DNA of 64,000 nt from Pieris napi. Taxonomy: Eukaryota; Arthropoda; Insecta; Lepidoptera; Pieridae. The stretch lies in assembly GCF_905475465.1 (NCBI RefSeq), contig NC_062256.1, forward strand, positions 1,993,662 through 2,057,661, read 5' to 3'. Under the pieces are notes generated by a model. It saw only the letters and a program-made list of their open reading frames with translations, had not been told where the DNA came from and made no database searches. The translations under genes and the position numbers were made by a program. This document shows, piece by piece, positions 63,114 through 64,000 of the stretch. Each line of letters begins with the position of its first letter. Positions within the stretch are counted from its first letter, which is position 1.

Positions 63114-63420
63114 GGGCCTCATAGCCTAGCGGTCTTATTAAGTGGCAGCTAGGTGAGGGGTACCGGGTTCGATTCCCGGTTCGAGGGCAAGTTTTAATTT
63201 AATTTAAATTTGTTCTCGGCCTTTGGGAGGGTTGTGCGGTACCGGGCGAGTGCTTAATCCGTACATCGAGGGCACGGTCGAATTTCTAAGGCAAGCAGTG
63301 AGTATGCTACCTAAGAAAGGAGACTGAAGGTTTAGAACGTAGCAATACGTTCTAGGCCGAGGATGGCAAATTACAAGTGCGAATTATAAAAATCTTATAC
63401 TAATTGACGCTTGCTAATGC
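63114..63420 (+). mobile_element. tRNA-derived SINE (family SINE-3)
   Basis: Head GGGCCTCATAGCCTAGCGGT with an intact B box GGTTCGATTCCCGG, then GAGTGCTTAATCCGTACATC, GAACGTAGCAATACGTTCTA and a short AT-rich end. The head resembles a tRNA up to the T arm, but the acceptor stem does not pair, so a SINE is preferred over a tRNA gene. Confidence 0.7.
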
Positions 63421-64000
63421 ACAAACCGTGCCAGAGCCATAAGAAAATTATAATAATAAATATTATAAAAATGATAAATATTAAAAAAATGAATAAATTC
63501 AAATACAATTTTCAAATTTATCAATAAGTTCATTCATTGACTCTTGAAATATGAATTAATTATTAACAAATAAATATTTTAAATTAAGAATCCTGTAATA
63601 TGTAGTACAATGATGCCATATATATATATTATATATATATTGTTAAATGTCAATTTTTAATATTTATTATTAATTTTTATATCTAATTTTTTACTATCAT
63701 TGTTATTTATCAATCTAACAGTGGTACAAATGAACGTGGAATAAAAAGTTATACCAAGAATAAGCAAAATGTCTACTAATAATCCCAGAATAACTTAAAC
63801 CTACTATAACGTCGGCGTAACTGTTCATACTAGTGTTATTCCAATAATTCCAGCTGCCAACAGTACTAAATCCGACAACTTGTAAAGAATAAGCACACAA
63901 TTATGCCCACATTAAAACTCGTAATAGTATAGAGAGATGTTTTGGTGTTTGGAACAACCGATTTAGGTATTTATTGTCAGGGGATTCAGAACATCTCTAG
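63421..64000. other. AT-rich end of window
   Basis: (TA)n near 63620-63640. The segment 63644-63716 (AAATGTCAATTTTTAAT..., ATTTTTTACTATCATTGTTA) matches 36198-36265 in front of the ZF-B basic exon. No exon found. Confidence 0.45.

Noticed and set aside
63114..63190. Possible tRNA gene
   Set aside because: Good T arm, but the acceptor ends do not pair and a SINE-like body follows.

Overview
The window is AT-rich eukaryotic DNA with spliced genes (GT..AG introns in frame across every junction checked), an M17 aminopeptidase, a mitochondrial ribosomal protein, a multi-C2H2 zinc-finger gene family, and a dense population of SINE, LINE, MITE, PIF/Harbinger and MULE remnants. The repeat families look like those of Lepidoptera (moths and butterflies). 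That placement is inference, because no marker gene settles the species.

Layout. 1-15 kb: three minus-strand genes separated by repeats. They are a leucine-aminopeptidase-like gene in one open frame (1053-2588), an unrecognised gene with two well-supported exons and a weak third (6920-8360), and the two-exon gene for mitochondrial small-subunit protein mS35 (12786-14142). 15.2-32.3 kb: zinc-finger gene ZF-A on the plus strand, starting divergently about 1.1 kb from mS35. All 13 exons join in phase into a 1289-residue protein with 16 C2H2/C2HC fingers and an acidic linker rich in SUMO-type motifs. 35.1-52.1 kb: ZF-B, a second copy that begins at a recognisable duplication edge. It has lost exons 3-4 and 8-10, has damaged first, second and last exons, and is split by about 11 kb of transposons. 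52.3-60.2 kb: ZF-C, a third copy with intact fingers 1-3 and 5, a new tandemly duplicated basic N-terminal exon pair, and no C-terminal finger exons. 60.2-64 kb: repeats only.

The transposons are unusually informative because the gene copies act as empty sites for one another. Several insertions can be bounded to the base: a TA-target MITE inserted twice, a poly-T-target MITE family with ten copies, a 525-bp LTR-like insert with a 5-bp duplication, three LINE-type insertions with 13-17 bp duplications, and a Harbinger-derived element inside a foldback element. A 26-bp minisatellite sits in the same intron of all three ZF genes with 1, 6 and 22 full units.

How the genes relate. Aminopeptidase and mS35 look like ordinary housekeeping genes. 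The ZF cluster is a young, locally expanding family of probable DNA-binding nuclear proteins whose linker carries repeated SUMO-acceptor (psi-K-x-E) and SUMO-interacting-like motifs. The copies differ at base-contacting finger residues and at their N-termini. A role in chromatin or transposon control is a reasonable guess but is not shown by the sequence.
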